Origin: SAR86 cluster bacterium
GTDB lineage: Bacteria > Pseudomonadota > Gammaproteobacteria > Pseudomonadales > Pseudohongiellaceae
Reading direction: 5' to 3'
Length of the DNA stretch: 64,000 nucleotides
Assembly (NCBI GenBank): GCA_002402175.1
Contig: NVVJ01000002.1
Coordinates: 60,899-124,898, forward strand
A model generated the notes under the pieces. That model was not told the DNA's origin. It ran no database searches and worked only from the letters and a program-made list of their open reading frames with translations. Within the stretch, counting starts at the first letter, position 1, and each line of letters starts with the position of its first letter. Both the position numbers and the translations under genes were made by a program. This document shows positions 1 to 8,455 of the stretch, in pieces.

Positions 1-391
1 TGTCGCTATTTAATCCAGTTTCGACTCGATAAGTGCTAACAAGCTCTAGCAGCCAGCCTCGTTCACGAGCGCTCAATGCTACACCGGTATTAACTATAGC
101 GGCATAATTTAATAACTGCCTACGAGTATTCGCAAGGTCATTATTTTCAGCCAGAATGAAATCTTGTAGATAATCAAAAAACTGCTGCTTTTTTACGTTC
201 ACATTAGGAATAGAAGCAAAGTCGGGAAACACAGCGATTGGATCAGCCTTGGGCGGAGCGGACACGACTACTCTGGCACTCGCTGCGTATTGCTGAACCA
301 ATAAAATCAACACAACCATAGCCACCGAAATGGCGGCCGCAAGCAAAAAGTCTAACTTACGCTTATTGTCTATTGCACCATTCACAGACAT
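1..391 (-). CDS. Bax-like glucosaminidase, N-terminal part (cut by window edge)
   Basis: The first 130 codons of a minus-strand gene whose stop lies outside the window. The ATG at 391 follows an AAGGTG ribosome binding site about nine bases away. The product starts with a short charged stretch, then one hydrophobic segment (about residues 14-33), which suggests a membrane anchor or uncleaved signal. After it comes a region typical of Bax/COG2992 proteins, with a KKQQFFDYL motif and an ENNDLANTRRQLL motif near residues 66-91. In that family these precede a mannosyl-glycoprotein endo-beta-N-acetylglucosaminidase fold that cuts peptidoglycan. The catalytic domain itself is not in the window, so the call rests on the N-terminal pattern only. 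It runs away from bolA and shares the upstream gap with a small plus-strand ORF. Confidence 0.6.
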   Translation of the reverse strand, partial: MSVNGAIDNKRKLDFLLAAAISVAMVVLILLVQQYAASARVVVSAPPKADPIAVFPDFASIPNVNVKKQQFFDYLQDFILAENNDLANTRRQLLNYAAIVNTGVALSARERGWLLELVSTYRVETGLNSD

Positions 392-584
392 AGTTTTTGA
401 CACCTTGCATAGTAAAATAATTGCAAATTTACTAGTAAATAAAAATATTGCTTTATCGGTTTCAGCGCACTCTCACATGCAGAGTTAAATAACCGACACA
501 TGTCGCTGAATTATATCAAGTTACAGCAATAGGTATTATTACACTCATCTCATATGTGCTGCTTTAGGTAGATACTACTAAAAT
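392..584. other. AT-rich spacer between divergent genes
   Basis: About 190 bases between the Bax-like start and a possible small ORF. The DNA is AT-rich and probably holds the promoter of the Bax-like gene. I found no convincing hairpin, RNA gene or longer reading frame in it. Confidence 0.4.
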
Positions 585-728
585 TTGAGTAAAACCTACA
601 TAGTATTTGGTCAGAAAAAAGAATGGCAAGATGGCACCCCAACAGTGAAAATTCACGGTGCAAGAGAGCATGAACATGGATGGCACGAATTAATGACGCG
701 CTTACGCGTTAAAAGAATGATCGGTTAA
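585..728 (+). CDS. Possible small basic protein, 47 residues, TTG start
   Basis: An open frame that starts at a TTG and ends with TAA at 726-728. An in-frame stop lies just upstream (579-581), so the frame cannot be much longer. The peptide reads MSKTYIVFGQKKEWQDG, then a segment with HGAREHEHGWHELM and a basic end (RLRVKRMIG). The mix of residues looks like a real small protein rather than random translation, and the gap to the next gene is only 23 bases, end to end with bolA. Against it, the start is not ATG and the only ribosome-binding-like sequence (AGGTAG at 565-570) is about 14 bases away. No family is recognised, and the function is unknown. Confidence 0.4.
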   Translation: MSKTYIVFGQKKEWQDGTPTVKIHGAREHEHGWHELMTRLRVKRMIG

Positions 729-751
729 TATTTCAAGTTTCGCCGAAATTA

Positions 752-1057
752 TTACTCACTTCCTCCTCGGCAATTCGGGGACTCAGGCGTAGCCTGCTGT
801 CGCTTTTTCCATTCTTCGGGCGTGTATAAATGCAAAGCCAGAGCATGCACACTGGATGCCAATTCGGCAGAAAGTATTTTATACACACGCTGATGGCGTT
901 TTACTGGTGATGTTTCTTTGAACTGTGTCGAGACCACAGTCAAATTAAAATGTGATTCAGTCGCCGGACCGCCATGCATGTGGCTTTCGTTTTCGATAAT
1001 CAGCTCACCTGGCTGCAAGTCAGCCTCCAACTTCGAACGTAGTATATCTTCCATCAT
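752..1057 (-). CDS. bolA: BolA family protein
   Basis: A BolA-fold protein of about 101 residues. BolA proteins partner with monothiol glutaredoxins in iron-sulfur cluster handling, and E. coli BolA also affects cell shape under stress. Family marks are visible: ESHMHGGPATESHF in the first half, then KRHQRVYKILSAEL, VHALALHLYTPEEW and a short tail ending PNCRGGSE, close in order to E. coli BolA. The frame can begin at 1099, but the ATG at 1057 is preferred. It matches the family N-terminus (MMEDILRSKL) and has an AGGT sequence about seven bases upstream. It converges with the small ORF at 585-728 and lies divergent to rbgA. Confidence 0.88.
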   Translation of the reverse strand: MMEDILRSKLEADLQPGELIIENESHMHGGPATESHFNLTVVSTQFKETSPVKRHQRVYKILSAELASSVHALALHLYTPEEWKKRQQATPESPNCRGGSE

Positions 1058-1196
1058 TACGGCTACCTGCTCTGTTTCAGATTTCACAATCAATAACACC
1101 TGTGCACGTCAAGTATAGCGCAGATAGTTCTTTATATTTGGCGGTGGTGTTAATCCCCAAGCCTAGTTAAACTGTCGCCCTCACGGAGCTTCATCA

Positions 1197-2030
1197 ATGG
1201 CCATTTCCTGGTATCCCGGACATATGCATAAAGCCAGTAAAGAACTGGTTAAAATTATGCGCGAAACACAGGCTGTAATTGAAGTCCTGGATGCACGCAT
1301 TCCCGAATCTAGCTGCAACCCTCTGCTGGCATCGATCAGGGAACAATTACCTTATATTCGTATATTGAACAAAGCAGACCTTGCAGACCCTGATATTACA
1401 CATGCATGGCAGAAACATTTTGACAAAGAAGCTAACTGTGCCTGCTTAATCAACGGCCGAGACAAGCCCTTAAGCAAAGCCAGTCTCGTACAAGCTGCAA
1501 AACGCCTTATCAAGAAGACTGATGGCTCGAAGTTTTCAAAGGTGCAACTGGTAATTGAGGGAATACCTAATGTTGGCAAATCGAGCTTATTAAACCAGCT
1601 AATGGATCGAAAAGTAGCCAGAACCGGCAATGAACCAGCCGTAACCCGGGGTCAACAGAGAGTAAAGCTGGATGACTCCTGGTATTTAATAGACACCCCC
1701 GGCATGCTCTGGCCAAAACTGGCCGACCAGGACAGTGCGTATCGTTTGGCTGTAACAGGCACAATACGCAGTACCGCCGTTCAGTCAGATGATGTAGCGT
1801 GGTTTCTCGCCGAACTCCTTCTTGAAAAATACCCCAGCCGACTTGCAGATCGCTATCGCCTAAACAATACCAACATCAAGACTGAGGAGCTGTTTGATCT
1901 CATTGCCAAATTAAGAGGGTCTCTACGCCGAGGTGGAGGAGCAGATATTAACAAAACCGCCGAAATACTACTAAACGACTTTCGCTCGGGTAAACTAGGC
2001 AAATTCAGCCTGGAAACCCCACCACAATAA
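1197..2030 (+). CDS. rbgA: Ribosome biogenesis GTPase RbgA/YlqF
   Basis: A circularly permuted GTPase of the YlqF/RbgA family, 277 residues, near the usual length. The motif order is the permuted one: G4 NKADL at residues 58-62, then G1 GIPNVGKSS at 122-130, then G3 DTPG at 166-169. The N-terminal WYPGHM motif is typical. In Bacillus subtilis RbgA helps late assembly of the 50S subunit, and the same role is inferred here, in the cytoplasm. The ATG is preceded by GGAG at a spacing of eight bases. It is followed after 77 bases by a protease gene on the same strand. Confidence 0.92.
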   Translation: MAISWYPGHMHKASKELVKIMRETQAVIEVLDARIPESSCNPLLASIREQLPYIRILNKADLADPDITHAWQKHFDKEANCACLINGRDKPLSKASLVQAAKRLIKKTDGSKFSKVQLVIEGIPNVGKSSLLNQLMDRKVARTGNEPAVTRGQQRVKLDDSWYLIDTPGMLWPKLADQDSAYRLAVTGTIRSTAVQSDDVAWFLAELLLEKYPSRLADRYRLNNTNIKTEELFDLIAKLRGSLRRGGGADINKTAEILLNDFRSGKLGKFSLETPPQ

Positions 2031-2107
2031 TTATTCAGACTATCAAAACTTAATAGCAATCAACATTCACAGCTAAACCGATCATTACGTATAAGGCATT
2101 AAATAGA

Positions 2108-5071
2108 ATGACAGAAGTCCACACCGCTAACGCCGAGCAACAGACAAACGCACCAAAGGAATTACACCCCGCCTTTGAATGGAAACGCAGCGAATTAATC
2201 CCTTCCCTAAATATAGTAATGGAAGAATATAACCATCGAAAAACAGGGGCTAAGCATTTTCATTTGAGCAGTGATAACCCCGAGAATGTGTTTCTGGTCG
2301 CTTTTCGCACCGTGCCTATGGATTCAACTGGAGTTGCACACATACTTGAACACACCGCTTTGTGCGGCAGCAGCAAATACCCTGTACGCGATCCTTTTTT
2401 CATGATGATTCGGCGTTCACTGAACACCTTTATGAATGCATTTACCAGCAGCGACTGGACTGCTTACCCCTTTGCCAGCAAAAACAGAAAAGACTTTAGC
2501 AATCTGCTGGCTGTGTACCTAGATGCCGCATTCTTTTCTCGTTTGCACAAACTGGATTTTGCCCAGGAGGGGCATCGACTAGAGTTTTCTGATGCCAGCA
2601 ATAGCGATAGCGAACTTCAATACAAAGGTGTTGTTTTCAATGAGATGAAAGGCGCAATGAGCTCCACTAATAGCGTACTTTGGCAGACCCTTAGCAAATA
2701 CCTTTTCCCAACTACCACCTACCATTTCAACAGCGGCGGAGAGCCGGACAATATCCCCGATCTTAAATACGAGGAACTGCTAAGCTTTTACAAGAGTCAT
2801 TATCACCCAAGTAATTCTGTTTTTATGACTTACGGCGACATACCCGCCTCGGAGCATCATAAGCAATTTGAAGAGCTGGCCTTGTCTTCATTTGAAAAGC
2901 TAGATATTGATATTAAGGTAGGCGATGAAAACAGGTATTTATCGCCTATACGCATCGAAGAATCTTACGCGGCCGACGCCTCCGACAAGCCGCAAAGCCA
3001 TGTTGTAGTTGGTTGGCTGCTTGGGCAAAGCACACAACTTGACGAGCTATTTAAAGCCGAATTGCTCTCTAGCGTGCTGCTAGACAACAGTGCAAATCCA
3101 TTATTTAAAGTGCTGGAAACTACGGAACTGGGTAGTTCACCCTCCCCTATGTGTGGGCTGGAAGATTCCAATCGAGAAATGAGTTTCATGGCCGGACTCG
3201 AAGGATGTGAAGGCAGCTCAACACTCGAAATAGAAAAACTAATAATAGACACGCTTGAAGAAACTGTTAGAACCGGCATTCCTTTGGAACAGGTTGAGGC
3301 CGCCTTACATCAGGTAGAACTAAATCAGCGAGAGATTTCCGGAGACAGTTATCCTTATGGGCTGCAACTCATTCTTGCAGGCCTTTCCACGGCCATGCAC
3401 CGAGGAGATCCAATAGCGCTTCTTAACATCGACCCGGTACTGGCTCAGCTTCGAGAGGAAATTAAAGACGATAGATTTATCCCTAATCTGATTCAAGAGT
3501 TATTACTTGATAATCCACATCGAATTACACTAACTCTAAACCCTGATCCACAGCTGGCTACTCGGAAGATCAACGCCGAGATTCAAAAACTCGCCAAAAT
3601 CAAAAGCGCTCTGAGCGAAGATCAAAAACAGGAAATCATTAATCAGTCATCCAAGCTCGCCAAACGCCAGGAAGAAGACGACGACCCAGGTGTTCTTCCT
3701 AAAGTAGGCTTAGAAGATGTACCGGAAAAAATAACGGAGCCTGCTCGTGTTAGCTTAAAATCTCCCAAAATCGGACTTCCTGTTACCTACTACGGACAGG
3801 GAACCAACGGTCTGTGTTATCAACAAATCATCATGGATTTACCACAACTCGACAGCGAGTTACTTGATATTTTGCCTTTGTATACCAGCTGCCTGACAGA
3901 GCTTGGTGTTGCAGACAAGAACTACGCTGACGTTCAAGCCTGGCAGGCTCAGGTAAGCGGCGGCATTAGCTGCTTCAGTAGCATCAGAAGCAGTAATGAT
4001 GATGTACAAAACATCAAGGGCATCATTGCTTTTTCATCCAAGTGCTTAGCAAACAAACATACTCAGCTTAGCGAACTGATGCACGCAACAATTCAAAATG
4101 TACGCTTCGATGAAGACCAGCGTTTGCGAGACCTGATAGAGCAAATTTGCGCACGTAAAGAGAACAGCATAACCGGCCAGGGGCACAGCCTGGCGATGAG
4201 TCTTGCTTCGAGCAAAATGAGCCCAACCGCCCTCTTAAATCACCGCTTTGGAGGCCTTGAAGGCATTGCGCACCTAAAGACATTACGAGATCAGTTGAAT
4301 TCAGAACCCGCCCGGATCAAGGTTCTCGATAAGTTTCAGCAATTACATTCTTTGGTGCTTGCCGCCAAAAAAGAATTTCTGCTTATAGCGGAACCGGACA
4401 ATCAAGCAAGTGTAATTAGCGACATTGACAAAATATGGCAAGCTGAGACTAGCAACAACTCTGACAGCAAATTATCACTGCCTTCTATTAGAGAAACTGT
4501 GCGCCAGGCATGGACCACCTCGACCCAGGTGAATTTCTGTGCAAAGGCGTACGCCACTGTTCCATCCAGCCACGAAGACAATGCAAGCCTGCAAGTACTG
4601 GCTGGTTTTTTGAGAAATGGCTTTTTACACCGTACTATTCGCGAACAAGGTGGTGCCTATGGCGGAGGTGCCAGTCAGGATGCCGGCTCTGCCTCATTTA
4701 AGTTCTTTTCTTATCGGGACCCCCGCCTTCAGGAAACTCTAGATGACTTTGATCGTGCTATTGATTGGTTGATGACCAATAAGCATCAACCTCATCAACT
4801 AGAGGAAGCAATCCTTGGGATTATAGCTAGCATGGACAAACCAGCATCTCCAGCCGGCGAAGCCAAGCAAGCGTACTACAATCATGTTTTTGACAGGTCT
4901 ATTGAGTATAGAATGACCCTTAGAAAACGAATTTTGAATACCACTGTGGACGATCTAAAGCTGGTTGCCGAGCGCTATTTCAAGCCTGAACAAGCAAGCA
5001 TTGGCATCATTACTAACAAAGAGCTTGCCGAAGCACTTAATATCCAAGATTTATCCTTGGTGAATTTATAG
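2108..5071 (+). CDS. PreP-like M16C metalloprotease
   Basis: A large zinc peptidase of the M16C (presequence protease) family, 987 residues, the usual size for a PreP built of two joined halves. The inverted zinc motif HILEH is at residues 78-82 (ligands His78 and His82, catalytic Glu81), with the downstream acidic ligand expected in FNEMKGAM. The C-terminal half has the conserved REQGGAYGGGA segment of the non-catalytic homologous domain. These enzymes degrade peptides inside a closed chamber. There is no signal peptide, so a cytoplasmic site is likely, though some bacterial relatives act elsewhere. A terminator follows at 5247, so the gene probably ends its own unit, perhaps shared with rbgA. 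Confidence 0.9.
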   Translation: MTEVHTANAEQQTNAPKELHPAFEWKRSELIPSLNIVMEEYNHRKTGAKHFHLSSDNPENVFLVAFRTVPMDSTGVAHILEHTALCGSSKYPVRDPFFMMIRRSLNTFMNAFTSSDWTAYPFASKNRKDFSNLLAVYLDAAFFSRLHKLDFAQEGHRLEFSDASNSDSELQYKGVVFNEMKGAMSSTNSVLWQTLSKYLFPTTTYHFNSGGEPDNIPDLKYEELLSFYKSHYHPSNSVFMTYGDIPASEHHKQFEELALSSFEKLDIDIKVGDENRYLSPIRIEESYAADASDKPQSHVVVGWLLGQSTQLDELFKAELLSSVLLDNSANPLFKVLETTELGSSPSPMCGLEDSNREMSFMAGLEGCEGSSTLEIEKLIIDTLEETVRTGIPLEQVEAALHQVELNQREISGDSYPYGLQLILAGLSTAMHRGDPIALLNIDPVLAQLREEIKDDRFIPNLIQELLLDNPHRITLTLNPDPQLATRKINAEIQKLAKIKSALSEDQKQEIINQSSKLAKRQEEDDDPGVLPKVGLEDVPEKITEPARVSLKSPKIGLPVTYYGQGTNGLCYQQIIMDLPQLDSELLDILPLYTSCLTELGVADKNYADVQAWQAQVSGGISCFSSIRSSNDDVQNIKGIIAFSSKCLANKHTQLSELMHATIQNVRFDEDQRLRDLIEQICARKENSITGQGHSLAMSLASSKMSPTALLNHRFGGLEGIAHLKTLRDQLNSEPARIKVLDKFQQLHSLVLAAKKEFLLIAEPDNQASVISDIDKIWQAETSNNSDSKLSLPSIRETVRQAWTTSTQVNFCAKAYATVPSSHEDNASLQVLAGFLRNGFLHRTIREQGGAYGGGASQDAGSASFKFFSYRDPRLQETLDDFDRAIDWLMTNKHQPHQLEEAILGIIASMDKPASPAGEAKQAYYNHVFDRSIEYRMTLRKRILNTTVDDLKLVAERYFKPEQASIGIITNKELAEALNIQDLSLVNL

Positions 5072-5246
5072 AATATACAGCGAGTTACGGAATATGTTTA
5101 ATCCATATTATATTTTTGTAAATTTAAATGCAAATTATCTAAATTTTCTGGGAACTTTCACTAAACAGTGCAGTCTTATTATGTGTAGGTAGATGTAATA
5201 CAAAATTGTGGGTTTTGTTTCATTTATCTCTCCCTTGATAGTATAT
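5072..5246. other. AT-rich spacer downstream of the M16C gene
   Basis: An AT-rich stretch between the protease stop and the hairpin at 5247. I see no gene in it. Confidence 0.4.
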
Positions 5247-5286
5247 TAAGCCCAACACCTCTGGTCGTTGGGCTTTCTTTTTTGTT
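5247..5286 (+). terminator. Rho-independent terminator
   Basis: An eight-base perfect stem, AGCCCAAC at 5249-5256 paired with GTTGGGCT at 5267-5274, with a ten-base loop and a T-rich run (TTCTTTTTT). It sits about 180 bases after the M16C stop and before the CDF transporter. It should end transcription from the rbgA/M16C side. It also argues against the long upstream start of the transporter, which would lie inside the hairpin. Confidence 0.82.
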
Positions 5287-5360
5287 CGATTCCTACATTC
5301 CAAAATCCCCTTACCTTAATACCTATTGTCGCAATAACAGCTGGCACAATTAATAATGCT

Positions 5361-6527
5361 ATGAATACACCCAGTGCAAAATATGAAGCGACACGCGTCA
5401 CGCTGATTGGCATGTGTCTGGACTTGATACTGGGCTTCGGCAAAATCGCAGGAGGCATGTATACCCAGTCTTTTGCTCTAGTCACAGACGGCATCCACTC
5501 CCTTACCGATGCTGTCACCGATGTATTTGTGCTAATCGTAGCTCGTATATCCCATTCCGCTCCCGACGAGGAGCATCAATACGGCCATGGCAGGTTTGAA
5601 ACTATTGGAACCATTGCCATGGGCATCGTGTTTTTTACGACTGCCGGGATAATTCTATTCGATAGTGTTAATCGGCTTAGGGAAAGTGACTTTTCCCCTG
5701 TTCCAGCTATCGCTGGCGCCGCTATCGCCGCCATTTCCATAGCCAGCAAGGAATGGATATATCACTACACAATGCGCGTCGCCAACCGGCTGAACTCTAA
5801 TTTACTGAAAGCGAACGCGTGGCACAGCCGCAGTGATGCATTTTCGTCTGTGGCCGTCCTAATAGGCATCCTCGCCGCTCAGCAAGGCTATGTCTGGATG
5901 GATATTGTCGCCGCCATGTTTGTCGCCTTAATCATTGCCAAGATAGGCTGGGAGCTGTGTGTTGACAGCCTCAAGGAATTGGTCGATACCGCTGTTCCCA
6001 AGCAGCGTCGTGCTCAGTTTGTATCCTGCATATTAGCGGTTGAGGGAATACTGGAAGTGACGAGTTTGAGAAGTCGTCTGTCCGGAGGAAAAATAATTCT
6101 GGAAGTCAGGCTGCTGGTTAACCCTCGAATATCGGTTTCAGAGGGTCACCAGCTAGGCGAAACTGTTAGTAAATCTCTAACCGGACAATTTGCCGATATA
6201 TCGGAAGTGCTGGCGCATATCGACCCGGTAACTCACGACGACAATAACGCTACACAGGCTAATTTATCTGAGCTTCCACAACGAGCAGAAATCATCGAAC
6301 GCGTTAAGCATAACTGGCGGGCATTGCTTGATGATAACGATATCGAGTCTATCGACCTTCATTATCTAGGCAGCGGCATTGAAATAGACCTGACACTGAA
6401 TCGAGACACTGTTTCGCCACAGCTGGCATCTGATCTTGAATCTTCGCTTCACACTATACGTTGCATCACATGCCTGCGAATTTTTCACAAGCTATACGAA
6501 TCGAACCCCACTCAAACGCCGACCTGA
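5361..6527 (+). CDS. Cation diffusion facilitator (CDF) transporter
   Basis: An inner-membrane metal-cation/proton antiporter of the CDF family, 389 residues from the chosen ATG. The family start (TRVTLIGMCLDLILGFGKI) opens the first membrane helix, followed by DGIHSLTD in the second helix, HQYGHGRFE in the loop, and HSRSD in a later helix; the DxxHxxxD-type and HxxxD sites bind the metal. The frame stays open up to 5268, but that start falls inside a terminator and would add an atypical N-terminus. The cytoplasmic tail is long: after the usual CDF C-terminal domain comes roughly 80 further residues that look like a second small alpha/beta domain. The metal (zinc, iron, cobalt or manganese) cannot be told. 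Confidence 0.85.
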   Translation: MNTPSAKYEATRVTLIGMCLDLILGFGKIAGGMYTQSFALVTDGIHSLTDAVTDVFVLIVARISHSAPDEEHQYGHGRFETIGTIAMGIVFFTTAGIILFDSVNRLRESDFSPVPAIAGAAIAAISIASKEWIYHYTMRVANRLNSNLLKANAWHSRSDAFSSVAVLIGILAAQQGYVWMDIVAAMFVALIIAKIGWELCVDSLKELVDTAVPKQRRAQFVSCILAVEGILEVTSLRSRLSGGKIILEVRLLVNPRISVSEGHQLGETVSKSLTGQFADISEVLAHIDPVTHDDNNATQANLSELPQRAEIIERVKHNWRALLDDNDIESIDLHYLGSGIEIDLTLNRDTVSPQLASDLESSLHTIRCITCLRIFHKLYESNPTQTPT

Positions 6528-6670
6528 GCCGCGACACCACGGTCGTTCTAAGCCGCCAGAAAGTACTTACAAATGCCATGGTTTTCCCTATACTAGATAC
6601 GCTCTTGATTTGGCGACTTAGGGACGCCAAAGTCAGAATTAACCAGCGAAGCCGATATTAACGACGTACA

Positions 6671-8455
6671 ATGAAACCGACCAATACCGACGACCCTAGC
6701 TACTTCCACAAAGTAGTAGACTGCCAGTGGGCATGCCCTGCTCACACGCCTGTTCCCGAATATATTAGACTCATTGCTGAAAAACGCTATACCGATGCCT
6801 ACATGATTAATTGGCATTCGAATGTGTTTCCTGGAATCCTCGGACGCACCTGCGACAGACCTTGTGAACCAGCTTGTCGGCGGGGCCGAATAGAAGAACA
6901 ACCTGTTGCCATCTGTCGATTAAAGCGCGTAGCTGCAGACTACAAATCAGATATTCGCGATCGCATTCCTGAAGTGCCTAAGAAAAAAAATGGTAAGCAC
7001 ATAGCTTTAATAGGAGCCGGCCCTGCCGCGCTTACTGTTGCACGCGACTTACTACCACTAGGATACGAAATAACTCTGTTCGAGCGAGACGCCGTAAGTG
7101 GTGGCGCCATGCGTACACAAATCCCCAGATTCAGACTCCCTATAGAAGTGCTAAACGAAGAACTGAATTACGTTCTCGACATGGGGGTGAATTGCCGTTT
7201 CGGCGAAGAAATAACCAGCATGAAATCTGTGATGAGCGAAGGCTACGACGCCATTTTTATTGGAACCGGCGCACCGCTGGGAAAATGGCTAGACTTACCT
7301 GGACATAGTGACGCCGCTGACAATATACATACCGGCATTGAATGGCTTGCGAATGTTGCTTTTGAGCATGTCACATCAATTGGCAAAAAAGTAATAGTGC
7401 TTGGCGGTGGAAATACAGCCATGGACTGCTGCCGAACCTCCAAACGAATCGGCGGCAAAGACGTTTCGGTTGTTGTACGCAGCGGTTTTGATGACATGAA
7501 AGCATCTCCCTGGGAAATAGAAGATGCAATAGCTGAAGATATTCCCATTCTTAATTTTCACGTTCCAAAACGGTATATAGTTGAGAATGGCAAACTAGTT
7601 GCAATGGAGTTTGAAAAGGTAAGGAAGGAAGTTGACGAGAACGGCCGACGCCAGTTAATTCCAACCGGGGAAGAGCCGGCAATAATACCTTGTGACGATG
7701 TGATTTGCGCCATAGGACAGGAAAATAGCTTTCCCTGGATTGAGCGCGACCTCGGCATTGAGTTCGACAAGTGGGAAGTCCCCGTTCTCAACAAAGCCAC
7801 CTACCAGTCGACGCATGAAAATGTATTTTTTGGTGGTGACGCCGCATTCGGACCAGACAATATAATCACTGCCGTTGCACACGGTCACGATGCCGCCGTT
7901 TCTATTCACATGAGTTGCGAGGGCCAGGACATAAATAGACGACCTGACCCCTTAACAAATCTTAGCAGTCAGAAAATGGGTATCCATCAATGGTCCTATG
8001 ATAATGATATTAGTGCCGACTTTAGGTTTGCCGTGCCGCATGCCGACAAAGAACAAACCTTAAACGATATAAACGTTGAAGTAGAACTTGGCTTTGACGA
8101 ACAGCTAGCCCTTAATGAAACTCAGCGTTGCCTGAATTGCGACGTACAAACAGTCTTTACCGATAAATTATGTATTGAGTGTGACGCCTGTGTCGACATC
8201 TGCCCTACTGACTGCATAACCTTTACGCAAAATAGCGAGGAAAGTGAGCTGCGCCTAGACATGCTGTCGCCAGCTGAAAACACAGAGCAGGACTTGTATG
8301 TTTCAGGCACTTTGACCACAGGTCGAATTATGGCTAAAAATGAAGACCTATGCCTACACTGCGGCCTCTGTGCAGAACGCTGCCCTACTAACGCCTGGGA
8401 TATGCACAAGTATTTATTTAACACAGCCAAGGCTCAAGATTCATGTCAGAGCTAA
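6671..8455 (+). CDS. GltD-like NAD(P)H oxidoreductase with C-terminal 2[4Fe-4S] domain
   Basis: A 594-residue flavoprotein related to the small subunit of glutamate synthase. Its N-terminal iron-sulfur helical domain carries Cys18, Cys22, Cys61, Cys65 and Cys69. The first nucleotide fold has GAGPAA at 115-120 (FAD), a second has LGGGNTAMDCC (NAD(P)H), and FFGGDAAFGPD closes the FAD site. The C-terminus has two ferredoxin-type cluster motifs, Cys501/504/507/511 and Cys561/564/567/571. No large GltB subunit is nearby; instead the next gene overlaps it by 13 bases and encodes a KorA-like subunit. The likely job, by inference, is to pass electrons between NAD(P)(H) and the 2-oxoacid oxidoreductase made by the next two genes. 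Confidence 0.85.
   Translation: MKPTNTDDPSYFHKVVDCQWACPAHTPVPEYIRLIAEKRYTDAYMINWHSNVFPGILGRTCDRPCEPACRRGRIEEQPVAICRLKRVAADYKSDIRDRIPEVPKKKNGKHIALIGAGPAALTVARDLLPLGYEITLFERDAVSGGAMRTQIPRFRLPIEVLNEELNYVLDMGVNCRFGEEITSMKSVMSEGYDAIFIGTGAPLGKWLDLPGHSDAADNIHTGIEWLANVAFEHVTSIGKKVIVLGGGNTAMDCCRTSKRIGGKDVSVVVRSGFDDMKASPWEIEDAIAEDIPILNFHVPKRYIVENGKLVAMEFEKVRKEVDENGRRQLIPTGEEPAIIPCDDVICAIGQENSFPWIERDLGIEFDKWEVPVLNKATYQSTHENVFFGGDAAFGPDNIITAVAHGHDAAVSIHMSCEGQDINRRPDPLTNLSSQKMGIHQWSYDNDISADFRFAVPHADKEQTLNDINVEVELGFDEQLALNETQRCLNCDVQTVFTDKLCIECDACVDICPTDCITFTQNSEESELRLDMLSPAENTEQDLYVSGTLTTGRIMAKNEDLCLHCGLCAERCPTNAWDMHKYLFNTAKAQDSCQS

Noticed and set aside
5268..5360. Upstream extension of the CDF gene to 5268
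   Set aside because: The added start lies inside the terminator hairpin at 5247-5286 and gives an atypical N-terminus; the ATG at 5361 matches the family.
6528..6670. Frames at 6436-6661 as small genes before the flavoprotein
   Set aside because: They overlap the end of the CDF gene in other frames and have no good start signals.
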